DNA of 64,000 bases from Sinosporangium album. GTDB taxonomy: Bacteria > Actinomycetota > Actinomycetes > Streptosporangiales > Streptosporangiaceae. Positions within the stretch are counted from its first letter, which is position 1. Every line of letters begins with the position of its first letter. Positions 9,206-17,224 of this stretch are shown here, one piece after another. Under the pieces are notes generated by a model that saw only the letters and a program-made list of their open reading frames with translations, searched no databases and was not told the origin of the DNA. Both the position numbers and the translations under genes were made by a program. The DNA lies in the NCBI RefSeq assembly GCF_900100605.1, contig NZ_FNCN01000012.1, forward strand, positions 97,636-161,635, written 5' to 3'.

Positions 9206-9622
9206 TTAGTTATGCAGTGCTGCGAGGACACGAGAGATTTCAGCCGGAGTCGCGAACTCGGAGGCCGGCGGCGCATCCTGTTTCGAATAGCCTGGGCGCG
9301 GATACCGCTCCGGGAACGGCGTCTGGGTGGCTGACTTGCCGCGGTTGATGTTCGCGGTCAGCCAGTTCGCGAAATCAAGCCGCTCGATGAGATCCGCTAT
9401 CATGTGGTCCCTGTCGGACCACGCGGCTTTTTCGCCGAGTAGGGCGACTGCTAGAGCAGAATCGCCGCGCATACTCAGGAGCCGTTTGATGCAGAGCCAA
9501 AGCCGGCGGAGAGAAACGGTCCCACTGTAGAAACCGGTGAGGTCTACAGTGGGGAAGAACATCAGGAGATCGGTTTCTAGGTCGTCACTGTGCTTGACAA
9601 GCACTGTGGCGACGAGAGCTAG
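9206..9622 (-). CDS. Tail assembly chaperone, T segment (expressed by -1 frameshift)
   Basis: The segment is the downstream half of a lambda G/GT-type pair. In the -1 frame it is open from the slippery heptamer GGGAAAC (9622-9628) straight through to the stop at 9206, giving about 138 residues (LALVATVLVKHSDDLETDLL ... FATPAEISRVLAALHN). A GTG at 9602-9604 could also start it, but no ribosome site precedes that codon. In phages of this type the longer G-T fusion binds the tape measure while the short form binds tail tube protein during assembly. The position directly before the tape measure gene supports the call. Confidence 0.8.
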   Translation of the reverse strand, partial: LALVATVLVKHSDDLETDLLMFFPTVDLTGFYSGTVSLRRLWLCIKRLLSMRGDSALAVALLGEKAAWSDRDHMIADLIERLDFANWLTANINRGKSATQTPFPERYPRPGYSKQDAPPASEFATPAEISRVLAALHN

Positions 9623-9900
9623 TTTCCCGTGCTGCCAGTGCCGGACGCTGCCGAAATAGCCGACAGGAGATCTACAGCGTCCTGAAGCGAAGGATTAAGC
9701 TTCTTCAGGTTCGCGTACTGGCGTGGGCCCAGCATCCCGGCCAGCGCAAGCGAGATCTTGTTACCGTCCAGCGCCTCCATAGTCTCCATACCCCAATCCA
9801 GTGGATTAGTGGGGACAGTGAAAACAACGCCCTTGAACGGCACATCCACCGTGGATGGGCTGTCTTCAGCCTCGGTCTTGACGGTGCTCGCCTTACTCAA
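9619..9900 (-). CDS. Tail assembly chaperone, G segment
   Basis: A 93-aa protein between tail tube and tape measure genes, the normal place of the first tail chaperone. Residues such as PFKGVVFTVPTNPLDWGMETMEAL and GPRQYANLKKLNPSLQDAVDLL fit the actinophage family in which a small alpha/beta domain precedes the frameshift. The start is TTG with GAAAGG 7 nt upstream. Its last codons are ACG GGA AAC TAG: the heptamer G GGA AAC sits in the correct phase for -1 slippage and abuts the stop, so a fraction of ribosomes should continue into the T segment. Confidence 0.85.
   Translation of the reverse strand: MSKASTVKTEAEDSPSTVDVPFKGVVFTVPTNPLDWGMETMEALDGNKISLALAGMLGPRQYANLKKLNPSLQDAVDLLSAISAASGTGSTGN
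9622..9628 (-). promoter_or_regulatory. Programmed -1 ribosomal frameshift site GGGAAAC
   Basis: On the minus strand the sequence reads ...ACG GGA AAC TAG. GGGAAAC fits the X XXY YYZ slippery pattern (G GGA AAC). After slippage both tRNAs re-pair on GGG AAA and translation continues CTA GCT CTC into an open frame of about 138 codons. The zero-frame stop follows immediately, as in several actinophage tail chaperone genes. A downstream stimulatory stem was not identified with certainty. Confidence 0.85.
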
Positions 9901-9922
9901 TAAGAGACCTTTCTATCGTCTG

Positions 9923-10501
9923 TCAGGTGCCGACTGCGGCGTTAGTGAGCAGGTAGCCGAGAATGCCGCCCTGATCCAGAGCGTTCAGCGTCACACCGAG
10001 CGCGGTCGGCTCGTTACGAACCAGCGTCAGGCCCTCGCGACCGCTAACAGACGCGCGGGGAACAATCAGCCGGTTTCGAGCCGTGGCGTCGGACCATTCG
10101 ACGATCAGCGCCGTCTCCGTGAGTTCCGGAGTCGAATCAAGATCGAGCCGGAAAACCCCGGGAACCGCGACCGGAGGGGTGGCACCGTCCATCGCAGGAA
10201 CGAAACTAGCTCCGAAATACAGCTCCACGCTTTCTTTATCGAACTGCTGAAGCGTGAACTGGAGCGAATACTCGGCAGTAATCACGACATACTTGACCGG
10301 AGTTGCGGACTGCCACGCCCGCACCGGGTTAGTTTCCATACTCGGCGTCAGAACCACACCGGATTCATTCACATAACCGAGCGGTTTCCACGTGGCCGCG
10401 AGCGCCGTTGTCACGTCGAATGGGGCGGCCGTGCCGACAGCGCCAGTGAAAATGCCGCCATTCGGAGCGAAACGAATAGAGTTGACGGTATTAGCGCCCA
10501 G
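9923..10501 (-). CDS. Major tail tube protein, probable CTG start
   Basis: About 192 aa, preceding the chaperone pair, with the N-terminal pattern of siphovirus tail tube subunits: FAPNGGIFTGAVGTAAPFD, then ALAATWKPLGYVNESGVVLTP. GTG at 10412-10414 would begin in the middle of that conserved block (PFD-V-TTALAA). Reading upstream to the TGA of the previous gene, CTG at 10499-10501 stands 7 nt after GAGG and gives M-GANTVNSIRFAPNGG. The protein polymerises as stacked rings around the tape measure. No C-terminal Ig-like decoration domain is present. The call is good; the start codon is inferred. Confidence 0.85.
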   Translation of the reverse strand: MGANTVNSIRFAPNGGIFTGAVGTAAPFDVTTALAATWKPLGYVNESGVVLTPSMETNPVRAWQSATPVKYVVITAEYSLQFTLQQFDKESVELYFGASFVPAMDGATPPVAVPGVFRLDLDSTPELTETALIVEWSDATARNRLIVPRASVSGREGLTLVRNEPTALGVTLNALDQGGILGYLLTNAAVGT

Positions 10502-10510
10502 ATTGATACC

Positions 10511-10900
10511 TCATGATTCATACAGGAACAGGGTTACGCGGTGCATGAATCGCTGCTCGGAAGTTTCAAGTTCCTGCGCGTCCCAAGGACTGGAAATCTC
10601 GTGCACGTCGGCTACGGCAACAAGGCCGTGAGAAGTGCCGGGCAAGGTCTCAAGGAGATACTCGCGAACAACGAAAGCTTGATTCGAAACGGTTTCCTTT
10701 GAGGAACCGTAATGGTTGAGGGTGATATGGTGGGCGTCCATTCGGTGCCGGACCACACGCCGGCCGCCGGGTTCCAAAACAACCTCAACGGCGGCATCGC
10801 CAGGGATTCGGCCGATAAGGTCAGCACCGACATGCACATCTGACAGGACCGGAAGCGTTCGAAGCCTGGCTACAAGAAACGGGATCGGGTTAAGGCGCGT
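10511..10900 (-). CDS. Tail terminator protein, probable ACG start
   Basis: About 129 aa in the tail-terminator position between the HK97 gp10-like gene and the tail tube gene. The visible GTG at 10835-10837 would lose a conserved N-terminal helix: the frame upstream encodes RLNPIPFLVARLRTLPVLSDV before VHVGADLIGRIP, the usual beginning of these proteins. Between the previous stop (10901-10903) and that helix there is no ATG, GTG or TTG. GAGGAGG at 10906-10912 is followed after 5 nt by ACG (10898-10900), then CGC CTT AAC. ACG is therefore the best candidate start. The protein caps the growing tail tube and provides the surface for head attachment. Confidence 0.75.
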   Translation of the reverse strand, partial: TRLNPIPFLVARLRTLPVLSDVHVGADLIGRIPGDAAVEVVLEPGGRRVVRHRMDAHHITLNHYGSSKETVSNQAFVVREYLLETLPGTSHGLVAVADVHEISSPWDAQELETSEQRFMHRVTLFLYES

Positions 10901-11233
10901 CTATTCCTCCTCGTGTGCTCTGAGAGCCCTAGTGAGGATGTAGCGGCCCCTGTGTTTGATGCCGTCGCGCCATTCAGTCCACCCGAACTCCTGAACGATC
11001 GCGTGACGCCTTGCGAGCACAAACGACCTGAATCCATGCCGTCGATTCAAGCGTAGATCAACTTCCAGGTTCTTCTTGTATTGGCCGCGATAGCTTCCAC
11101 GGGTGGAAGGCGCAAGCATGTGCGCGGTATCGCGGATACTGTTCGCCCTCTGCGAAAGCAGAAACGCGGTGACCTGAGAATGAGTGCCGAGACGCCTAAC
11201 GGCAGGCAGTTTCAACGTCGCTCGGTTAGCCAT
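10901..11233 (-). CDS. HK97 gp10-like minor head-tail protein
   Basis: The product has 110 aa (MANRATLKLPAVRRLGTHSQ ... RALRAHEEE), basic and helical, with RRHAIVQEFGWTEW typical of the HK97 gp10 group that lies between head-closure and tail-terminator genes. It probably helps attach or complete the tail. The ATG start overlaps the stop of the head-closure gene by 8 bp (ATGGCTAA), which indicates translational coupling. Its last codons GAG GAG GAA form the ribosome site of the following tail-terminator gene. Confidence 0.7.
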   Translation of the reverse strand: MANRATLKLPAVRRLGTHSQVTAFLLSQRANSIRDTAHMLAPSTRGSYRGQYKKNLEVDLRLNRRHGFRSFVLARRHAIVQEFGWTEWRDGIKHRGRYILTRALRAHEEE

Positions 11234-11561
11234 CGATACGTCTCGCCGAGATACGCATATATGAGGCTGTACGGCCTCGCCAAACAATAGGTTCGCCGCG
11301 AACCTCATACCATTTACCGGCGAAACGGACGCGATCGGTAGGGCGCACGGCCACGGGCCGCGAGTAGATTGTGATCCTGACCTCGTGGTTTTCGTGGTCA
11401 GGATCACTTGTTTCCGTCGTGAGCGACGGTAGTACGATCGCGGAAGTAGATACGATCCGGCGCGGGTTGACCCAATCGCGGCGGGAACCGAAATCAGTTT
11501 CGACCACGTTTGCCCGGTACACGTCCACAATATCGTTAAACTGCAACCGGCCCCCCAGCAT
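11226..11561 (-). CDS. Head closure (stopper) protein
   Basis: The product has 111 aa, beginning MLGGRLQFNDIVDVYRANVVETDFGSRRDW and containing RPTDRVRFAGKWYEVRGEP, the SH3-like barrel pattern of gp16/HK97-type head closure proteins. Such proteins seal the portal channel and dock the tail. I chose ATG 11559-11561 over an upstream in-frame ATG because the latter would read through the connector gene in another frame. The gene overlaps the end of the connector gene by 26 bp and the start of the gp10-like gene by 8 bp, so the head-tail genes form one coupled operon. Confidence 0.72.
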   Translation of the reverse strand: MLGGRLQFNDIVDVYRANVVETDFGSRRDWVNPRRIVSTSAIVLPSLTTETSDPDHENHEVRITIYSRPVAVRPTDRVRFAGKWYEVRGEPIVWRGRTASYMRISARRIDG

Positions 11562-11874
11562 GCACGCTGGCCGCCCTCGCTCGATATTTGCGCAAGACGG
11601 CGCGTGCATCCGCTGACAGGCCAGACCGGTACACCGCATACCGTGTACTGATCTCGCCGATTTCTTCCGACAGAATGCCCGGATTCGAGTTCATCAACCG
11701 GATAACCTCGGAACAAGTGACTGCCCGAACTGCGGCCGGCACCGGACTGAAATCCCGGTACTGATCCCGAATCAACGCCGTCACGTCCTCAATCAGGGCC
11801 GTCACTTTAGCGGCTTCCTCGGCCTCCAGAGAGCGCCCTAGCCGCGTCTGCACATCCTCAAGGGACGCAAACAA
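11536..11874 (-). CDS. Head-tail connector (gp6/gp15-like adaptor)
   Basis: A 112-aa helical protein directly after the major capsid gene, with the arrangement EDVQTRLGRSLEAEEAAKVTALIEDVTALIR ... AVRAVTCSEVIRLMNSNPG seen in phage connectors of the gp6 type, which form a ring below the portal. Start is TTG with AGGGG 5 nt upstream. No odd features. Confidence 0.78.
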   Translation of the reverse strand: MFASLEDVQTRLGRSLEAEEAAKVTALIEDVTALIRDQYRDFSPVPAAVRAVTCSEVIRLMNSNPGILSEEIGEISTRYAVYRSGLSADARAVLRKYRARAASVHAGGPVAV

Positions 11875-11914
11875 ATAGACCCCCTAGGGCGATCTCAGAA
11901 CCTCCTAGAGGGCA

Positions 11915-12781
11915 TTACGGAGTCGTGATACCAAGCGCCAGATGTTCCGGCCGCATCACTTTCGCACCGTAAACGTGCAAACCCCTGACGGCGTCAGCGA
12001 AAAACTTCTCCGGCCGGTAATACTCGACCTCAACAAGCTGTTCCGCGTACGTGGTCGCGATATTGTGGCCAGCGATAACGTGCGTGTTCGCAGGCATCAC
12101 ATTGCACGAAACCACCAAGAAGCCGAGGGTCTTGCCTACGACACCATTCCTGATCGGCTCATTGCTGCCGAACTGGGACGCGTCCACGAAACGCGAGTCC
12201 TGAAGCAGTAGACCATAAACATCAGGAGTGATAACCAAGAAACGGCCACCCTGAGGCGTATTCGTCTTATCCAGCTCGACCTTGAGTTGCACGATTTGCT
12301 TATAAAGCGCGTCGACAGTGCCAGCCAGGTTAACGGTAACCCGCCGATTTCCAGCAGGCACCGCAGCAACGATCTTGGCCGCTACATAGGCATCCGCGAC
12401 CTCGGCCAGTTTCCGGCCGGCGCGAGTAACGCCATGCGTCATGTACTGGCCACCGATTTGAGACTGTACTTGCGTGATGTCCTCAACGCGGAAGCGGAAA
12501 GCCCGTGCGCGCTCAATCTCAAACGTGAGACTGTCGCCAGTGTTCTCCGCGGGATCACCCGCGAAACCCGTGATCGGGCTATAGTCCTCGGTCGTCGGGT
12601 CAAGTACGGTCGGGATACGAACTGTGTCGCCCATGCCGGTGATATCGCCTTCGTAGTCGCGGTTGACTACGAGGCTAGAACCGATAACGAGTTCGGCCTC
12701 AAGGGCCATGAAAATGCCCGAGGTCCAAATCTCGGGAACAAAACGCGCTGCCCTCTGGGCAGCATTAAAAATCGTCGGCAG
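11915..12781 (-). CDS. Major capsid protein, probable CTG start
   Basis: About 288 aa following the scaffold gene. The first ATG (12707-12709) lies inside the capsid fold: the 24 codons upstream read PTIFNAAQRAARFVPEIWTS then GIF, and F-x-PEIW followed by LEAELVIGSSLVVNRDYEGDI is the conserved N-terminus of this P22/N4-gp56-type coat family. Between the in-frame TAG at 12794-12796 and this block no ATG, GTG or TTG exists. AGGAG (12792-12796) stands 9 nt before CTG (12779-12781), giving M-PTIFNAAQ. It should be the most abundant phage protein, which makes a weak-looking start codon notable. The rest of the fold looks complete. Confidence 0.85.
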   Translation of the reverse strand: MPTIFNAAQRAARFVPEIWTSGIFMALEAELVIGSSLVVNRDYEGDITGMGDTVRIPTVLDPTTEDYSPITGFAGDPAENTGDSLTFEIERARAFRFRVEDITQVQSQIGGQYMTHGVTRAGRKLAEVADAYVAAKIVAAVPAGNRRVTVNLAGTVDALYKQIVQLKVELDKTNTPQGGRFLVITPDVYGLLLQDSRFVDASQFGSNEPIRNGVVGKTLGFLVVSCNVMPANTHVIAGHNIATTYAEQLVEVEYYRPEKFFADAVRGLHVYGAKVMRPEHLALGITTP

Positions 12782-12801
12782 TAGTAAAAACTCCTAAGGG
12801 G

Positions 12802-13383
12802 TTACGTTTCGCCGTTGAGCAGGTTGTCTAGGCGGCCGTCTAGGCGGGCCTGGTTGATCTCGGCGGGGGTGAGGGTCTGTAGGTCGGCACGAGTGAGCTG
12901 GTCCGTGGATGGTTGCCTCTGGCCGATACCGAGAGAGTCAGGCGGCGCGTACTTGGGCGCGTCGGGCCGCGGCGTGAACGCGGCGAGCAGTCCGGCGATG
13001 GCGTCCGTGTCGGGGGTGCCGTCGTCGGCTGCGAGCCTCCCCAGGTCCACCACGGCCGCGATGCTGTCGGGGAGCTGCACACCGGACGCGGCAGCCTGCC
13101 GGTACAGCGCAGCCTCAACACGCGTGTGCGCGGTGTCGGCGAGCGCGGCCTGTCGGCCTTCCTCGCGGGCAGCATCCACCGCAGACGCAGTCTCACTCTC
13201 AAGCGTCGATACCTGCTTAAGAGCGTCGTTGCGCTCGCCCTCGTGTTTCCTGCTAAGGCCCTTCCACTTGTCCCTATCCGTAGTCAGGTTGTCTCTGTCC
13301 GCAGTCAGAGAGGCGATTTGGGCCTGTAGAGATTCCACCGTTACCGTGTCGGTCGGCGGGTTCGGGTTGCCGTCATCCGGCAT
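12802..13383 (-). CDS. Capsid scaffolding protein
   Basis: A 193-aa acidic protein immediately upstream of the capsid gene. It has a coiled coil over about residues 15-90 (VESLQAQIASLTADRDNLTTDRDKW ...) and a proline-rich, then short helical C-terminus (LTPAEINQARLDGRLDNLLNGE) typical of phage scaffolds that contact coat subunits during prohead assembly. ATG start with AGGAAAG upstream. No protease motif is visible, so scaffold release may be by exit rather than self-cleavage. Confidence 0.82.
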   Translation of the reverse strand: MPDDGNPNPPTDTVTVESLQAQIASLTADRDNLTTDRDKWKGLSRKHEGERNDALKQVSTLESETASAVDAAREEGRQAALADTAHTRVEAALYRQAAASGVQLPDSIAAVVDLGRLAADDGTPDTDAIAGLLAAFTPRPDAPKYAPPDSLGIGQRQPSTDQLTRADLQTLTPAEINQARLDGRLDNLLNGET

Positions 13384-13430
13384 AAATCATCTTTCCTGTC
13401 CATGTCGGAGCCGCATTCAGCCGTGTCGGC

Positions 13431-14846
13431 CTAAGCAGCATTAGAAAGTCCTTGTTGGCCAGGTTCAGAATTGTCAACCTGAAGCTTCTCGGCGTTCTCG
13501 CGAGCCAACTCGGCGCGGCGCCGGGCAAGCTCGAAATCCATCTCACGCAACTCATCGAAACGCTCAATCTGCTGCGGCGAGTAGCCCACATCCGAGTAGA
13601 GCTGAAGGCGGGGAACGTCAAGCCCATTCGCAAGTTTCACAGCAGAGTCGATAAGCGCGGCCTGGTTACGGTATTGCGGATCGCCCCAAATTATTTCGGC
13701 GTCGTGAGCATCCGCCCGCTTATCGCCCAACACCTTGAAACAGAGCCGCATAACCGTCTCCCAGCTTTCGCCGAAGTGAAGCATGCGTTCACGGGCTTTA
13801 GCGACGAGACCGGCCTCAGCGCTCGTGATCGCCTCACCGGAGGGCGGTTGACCGCCACGGCCGATCAGGAAATAGTGAAACGGGATACGGGAGATCGCGG
13901 CGAGGGAAGCGATATACGCGTCGATCAGACGGACATAGTTACCCAAGTCCGCGGCTTCGAACTGCCCGAAAACCGTGTTCGCGTCCTCGGCCATCAACAG
14001 ACGATCGATCGCGATCTTGAAAGGCGATTTGGGGTTGCCCTGGTCGTCTTCTTCGATCTCCAAACCAGCAATATAACGCTGCGGGAATGCCGCAAACTCA
14101 GAAGCGATAAGAGCATCAGCGGCGATCTTAGAGATCGCGTCAGCGAGTGGAACGATCGGCTCAAGCTCGCTGAACGGGTCCGGCCTTAGCCGCGTCCGGT
14201 TATACAGCGGCACCACCGGAACCACACCCAGGGGATTAGGAGCCGCATCGGCCTCAGACCACCGCAGACGAGTGGCGCCAATATTTCCCGTACGGGACAG
14301 GGCCGTCGACGTATAAACCTTCTGAGGTGTCCACAGGGTGGCGTACTCAGTACCCCAGTCATCCCGATACCGCTTGAGCGCTGACATCACTTTACGGCGT
14401 GACCCGGGCTGGTATTGGACGTATACCTCTGACGCCGATTCCGGCGTGATAGTCGGCTGGCCATCTGCATCAGCCCACACCGTCGCATAAGCCGAACCGA
14501 GCGCAAGCGCATCGATATGGCACGCGTTACCATCCGCGTCCATACTGTTGCGCTGCCAAATCTGCCAAGCATTCCGATCCGCAGAAGGATCAGACGACAT
14601 CCTGAAACCCTCGACGCGGATACGCTCACTAATCGAGTCAATGATCAGGCCGCAAAAATTCACTTGCCAGCCTTGAAACATCGCACCAAAGGCTTCTTGG
14701 AAACGCACCTGGGCGTACTGGAGATTCGTGTTCTTGGAGTCGTAGTAGTCGGCGTACTTCTTCGCCTTGCCCTTTTGACCGCTCAGCTTGGAATCTAGGT
14801 ACGCCACCCATTCCAACGGGGTCTCAGGGGGTTTCCCTAGAGCCAG
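13431..14846 (-). CDS. Portal protein (SPP1 gp6-type), probable CTG start
   Basis: About 471 aa, following the large terminase. Typical features are LEWVAYLDSKL and YYDSKNTN near the N-terminus, a central WVADADG... region, PEIVPLADAISKIAADALIASEF, and a C-terminal crown with YRNQAALIDSAVKLANG and ELARENAEKL. It forms the dodecameric DNA-entry channel. TTG at 14856-14858 merges into the ribosome site itself. GGGAGG (14850-14855) is followed after CTAT by CTG (14844-14846), giving M-ALGKPPETPLEW. The spacing is the same as before the Dit gene. Confidence 0.88.
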   Translation of the reverse strand: MALGKPPETPLEWVAYLDSKLSGQKGKAKKYADYYDSKNTNLQYAQVRFQEAFGAMFQGWQVNFCGLIIDSISERIRVEGFRMSSDPSADRNAWQIWQRNSMDADGNACHIDALALGSAYATVWADADGQPTITPESASEVYVQYQPGSRRKVMSALKRYRDDWGTEYATLWTPQKVYTSTALSRTGNIGATRLRWSEADAAPNPLGVVPVVPLYNRTRLRPDPFSELEPIVPLADAISKIAADALIASEFAAFPQRYIAGLEIEEDDQGNPKSPFKIAIDRLLMAEDANTVFGQFEAADLGNYVRLIDAYIASLAAISRIPFHYFLIGRGGQPPSGEAITSAEAGLVAKARERMLHFGESWETVMRLCFKVLGDKRADAHDAEIIWGDPQYRNQAALIDSAVKLANGLDVPRLQLYSDVGYSPQQIERFDELREMDFELARRRAELARENAEKLQVDNSEPGQQGLSNAA

Positions 14847-14861
14847 ATAGCCTCCCAAATG

Positions 14862-16448
14862 CTAGAAGCCGCGTACACGGCGCTTCGCTTTCTTCAAACG
14901 GCCATCGGCAATCGCATCCCCGCGAGCCTCATAAGCCAGCACGGCCGCAACAGCGGCATCGATCTTCTTCTTTGAACGCGGGGTTTCTTTTCGAATGAGA
15001 GTGCCGGCGCGTATGTTTCGTTTCCTGGCATTCAAAATGTGGCGCGTCAAAGTCGCGTCGCCATCATGCGCGAGCTGACCTGTGATAACCGCAGTGTGGA
15101 AACGCTCAAGAGCCTGCACCATGCGGCCGTCTTTGTTCGTCCAGAACTCGAAAATCTTCTTCGTTCCGAACTCGATCGACCACCGGCCCACAATGTCCTG
15201 CCAATACGCGGGATCGCAATATGCCCACTCGACCCGATACGTTTTCTCGGCGGCGGCCATGGCCGCGTCAACGGCAAGGAAATCGACTTCCCAATCGTCG
15301 TCCGTGTCGGGTTTCTCCCACACACCCAGAACAAACAGTTTGCCGTCACGGAGGCGACAACCGATAAGCGCTGTGGAGTCGTTTCGGATTGAACCATCGA
15401 AACCGATAGCGATCTGATCACCCAATCGAATGGGGTCGGTATCGTCCCTGCGAGCCTGCCACGACGCACGATCCATCCACTGATCCGAACCGGCAACCAC
15501 CTGATTCAAAAAATAGCGGCGGGCGTCTTCTTCCTCGGTCGCCGGATTCCGGATCTCGGCAACAATCCGATCCAAATCGATCACCGAAGCGAAAGAACCA
15601 TACACGTAAACCAGTGCCTCTAGAAGCGCCTCAGTGTTGTTGATGTCAACCTCGGGCGCTTCCCGGTGATCCATCAAAACGCCCTGGTCTTTGATAAGGC
15701 CCTCGGAAACTTTCTGGAAGTACTCGTGAGTTGCTTCCGCTACCGAGTTTTCACCTGGGGCGTACATGGTGCTGGTTTCGAGCGACCACGGCTCGGCAAG
15801 TTTCCGCTTCACCAGGTTCCGGCGCACGGTCGAATATGTGCGCCTCAGTTCAGGGGTCGTCCACAGGTGGGTTTCGTCGTAACAAACCCACGTCTCTTTT
15901 CCGCCGTCCTTAGAAGCGGCGTTAGCCGTACTCGGCGTGATTTCCCCACCATCCGGGAGAATGATCCGAGTCAAACCCGAATCAACCCCGGAAACCTCGG
16001 CCAGAGGCCCGTGATCGAAATTGTATTTGATCACGTCGTAGACGTTTCCGGCCTGGTTCTCCTCGGTGGCCATGATGCGGATATAGGGCACCATGACAGG
16101 GCGGCCTACAGGATTACCCTCTTTATCCCGGTGGGAGAACCGGACCGGCCCAAGCGCTTCGGCGCATCCGATGAAACCGCCAAGCTCGGATTTCGCGCGC
16201 CCTTTCGAACGGCTGATGAAAGCCTGGTTTACACGCCGGCGCCCAACGGAATCTACCTCGTAGCAATCGATGATGAAACGAGCGAACTCGACATCACGCC
16301 AACCTGTCTCGTCGGGCGTCAGGAGGTGAACGGGCTGCCCCTGGACGTCGCCAGGGCCATGCACACACCACTCCTCAATCCATAGACAGAGATCCCATCC
16401 GAGAGAGTGTTTTGGTGGCGTCCACGAGCCGTCAGACAGATAGGGCAA
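14862..16448 (-). CDS. Terminase large subunit
   Basis: A 528-aa packaging motor and DNA nuclease. A deviant Walker A (RSKGRAKSE, about residues 80-88) and Walker B with catalytic acid (WVCYDETHLW, residues about 187-196) form the ATPase; the C-terminal nuclease has IGFDGSIRNDSTALIG and YCDPAYWQD with metal-binding aspartates. TTG start at 16446-16448 with TGGAG 4 nt upstream. It is followed by the portal gene and preceded by tRNA-Gln, so the tRNA cluster separates it from the small terminase gene. Confidence 0.92.
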   Translation of the reverse strand: MPYLSDGSWTPPKHSLGWDLCLWIEEWCVHGPGDVQGQPVHLLTPDETGWRDVEFARFIIDCYEVDSVGRRRVNQAFISRSKGRAKSELGGFIGCAEALGPVRFSHRDKEGNPVGRPVMVPYIRIMATEENQAGNVYDVIKYNFDHGPLAEVSGVDSGLTRIILPDGGEITPSTANAASKDGGKETWVCYDETHLWTTPELRRTYSTVRRNLVKRKLAEPWSLETSTMYAPGENSVAEATHEYFQKVSEGLIKDQGVLMDHREAPEVDINNTEALLEALVYVYGSFASVIDLDRIVAEIRNPATEEEDARRYFLNQVVAGSDQWMDRASWQARRDDTDPIRLGDQIAIGFDGSIRNDSTALIGCRLRDGKLFVLGVWEKPDTDDDWEVDFLAVDAAMAAAEKTYRVEWAYCDPAYWQDIVGRWSIEFGTKKIFEFWTNKDGRMVQALERFHTAVITGQLAHDGDATLTRHILNARKRNIRAGTLIRKETPRSKKKIDAAVAAVLAYEARGDAIADGRLKKAKRRVRGF

Positions 16449-16468
16449 TAGGCTCCAAAGTTATCCTG

Positions 16469-16539
16469 CTCCCCGTTAGAGATTCGAACTCCACCCGCAC
16501 AGTCCAAAGCCGTGCATCCTGCCACTAGACGACCGGGGA
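16469..16539 (-). tRNA. tRNA-Gln (TTG), phage-encoded
   Basis: Cloverleaf folds on the minus strand with acceptor TCCCCGG/ACGGGGA (a G7-A66 mismatch), D arm, anticodon stem CACGG/CTGTG and loop CTTTGGA, giving anticodon TTG for CAA/CAG. T arm has TTCGAAT. CCA is not encoded. It stands just upstream of the large terminase gene. The host has its own tRNA-Gln(TTG) at 50444-50515 with a different sequence. Confidence 0.88.
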
Positions 16540-16575
16540 TAGACAGATGCCGCTCCAAGAAAAGTGCGGCGAAGG

Positions 16576-16884
16576 TTACGCACGCTCTGTGAGGTTGCGC
16601 GCGGTAAGTGCCCTCAACCTGCGGTACTTTTCAGGTGTATCGTGCCCGTCCCACACCGCCACATCGTTGCCGACAATAGGCACGTGAGCGAATAGATAGA
16701 GGTCGCTTGGCGCGATATGCCACGACAATTGGCCTTCAGGTGTGTCGATGTACACCAAAGGCCATTCAGGTTCTTCTGGGTCGTTGTAGGAAATCAATGA
16801 GGGGTGTAGTGCAGCTAGATGAGCTACCAGCGCGGAACGCTCACTATAGATGTCAAGCACGCGCAATCCCGTAATAGCCTCCAC
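16576..16884 (-). CDS. Phage protein of unknown function
   Basis: A 102-aa soluble protein (HIAPSDLYLFAHVPIVGNDVAVWDGHDTPEKYRRLRAL). The WDGHDTPEKYRRL segment is familiar from uncharacterised actinophage proteins encoded near terminases or tRNAs, but I cannot name a function. GTG start with AAGAGG 5 nt upstream. It lies between tRNA-Asn and tRNA-Gln on the same strand, and is probably cotranscribed with them. No membrane segment, signal peptide or nucleotide-binding motif is visible. Confidence 0.7.
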   Translation of the reverse strand: MEAITGLRVLDIYSERSALVAHLAALHPSLISYNDPEEPEWPLVYIDTPEGQLSWHIAPSDLYLFAHVPIVGNDVAVWDGHDTPEKYRRLRALTARNLTERA

Positions 16885-16930
16885 CCATGCCTCTTTCTAA
16901 GTGGTATCGCCGATATCTCGATCTTCCTCG

Positions 16931-17003
16931 CTGGCGTGGCTGGACTCGAACCAGCAACCCGCGCATTAACAGTGCGCCGCTCCACCAATTGAGCTACACG
17001 CCA
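16931..17003 (-). tRNA. tRNA-Asn (GTT), phage-encoded
   Basis: Well-formed cloverleaf: acceptor TGGCGTG/CACGCCA, D stem GCTC/GAGC, anticodon stem GCGCA/TGCGC with loop CTGTTAA (anticodon GTT), T arm TGCTGG with TTCGAGT. Discriminator G. It is the third member of a tandem cluster, 5 bp after tRNA-Arg. Confidence 0.92.
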
Positions 17004-17008
17004 ATGAG

Positions 17009-17082
17009 TACGGTCCCCGGGACTCGAACCCGGAACCCGCCGATTAGAAGTCGGCTGCTCTAACCAATTGAGCCAGAACCGC
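17009..17082 (-). tRNA. tRNA-Arg (TCT), phage-encoded
   Basis: Cloverleaf with acceptor GCGGTTC/GGACCGT (wobble pairs at 1-72 and 6-67), D stem GCTC/GAGC, anticodon stem GCCGA/TCGGC and loop CTTCTAA, anticodon TCT reading AGA/AGG. These arginine codons are rare in high-GC hosts. It is separated from tRNA-Val by a single base. Confidence 0.92.
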
Positions 17083-17083
17083 G

Positions 17084-17155
17084 TACCGCTCCGAGGAATC
17101 GAACCCCGCGCCACCTGTGTGTAAAATAGGTGCTCTACCAATGAGCTAGAGCGGC
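17084..17155 (-). tRNA. tRNA-Val (TAC), phage-encoded
   Basis: Acceptor GCCGCTC/GAGCGGT, D stem GCTC/GAGC, anticodon loop TTTACAC (anticodon TAC, reading GTA) on a stem CCTAT/ACAGG with one A-C mismatch, T loop TTCGATT. The stem mismatch makes it slightly irregular but the fold is clear. First of the tight Val-Arg-Asn cluster. Confidence 0.85.
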
Positions 17156-17224
17156 AAAAGAAGCCTTTCTGCCTCCGGCGGAACCCTGTGACCGGAACGA
17201 TTCCGGCCGCCGGATACAACAGGT

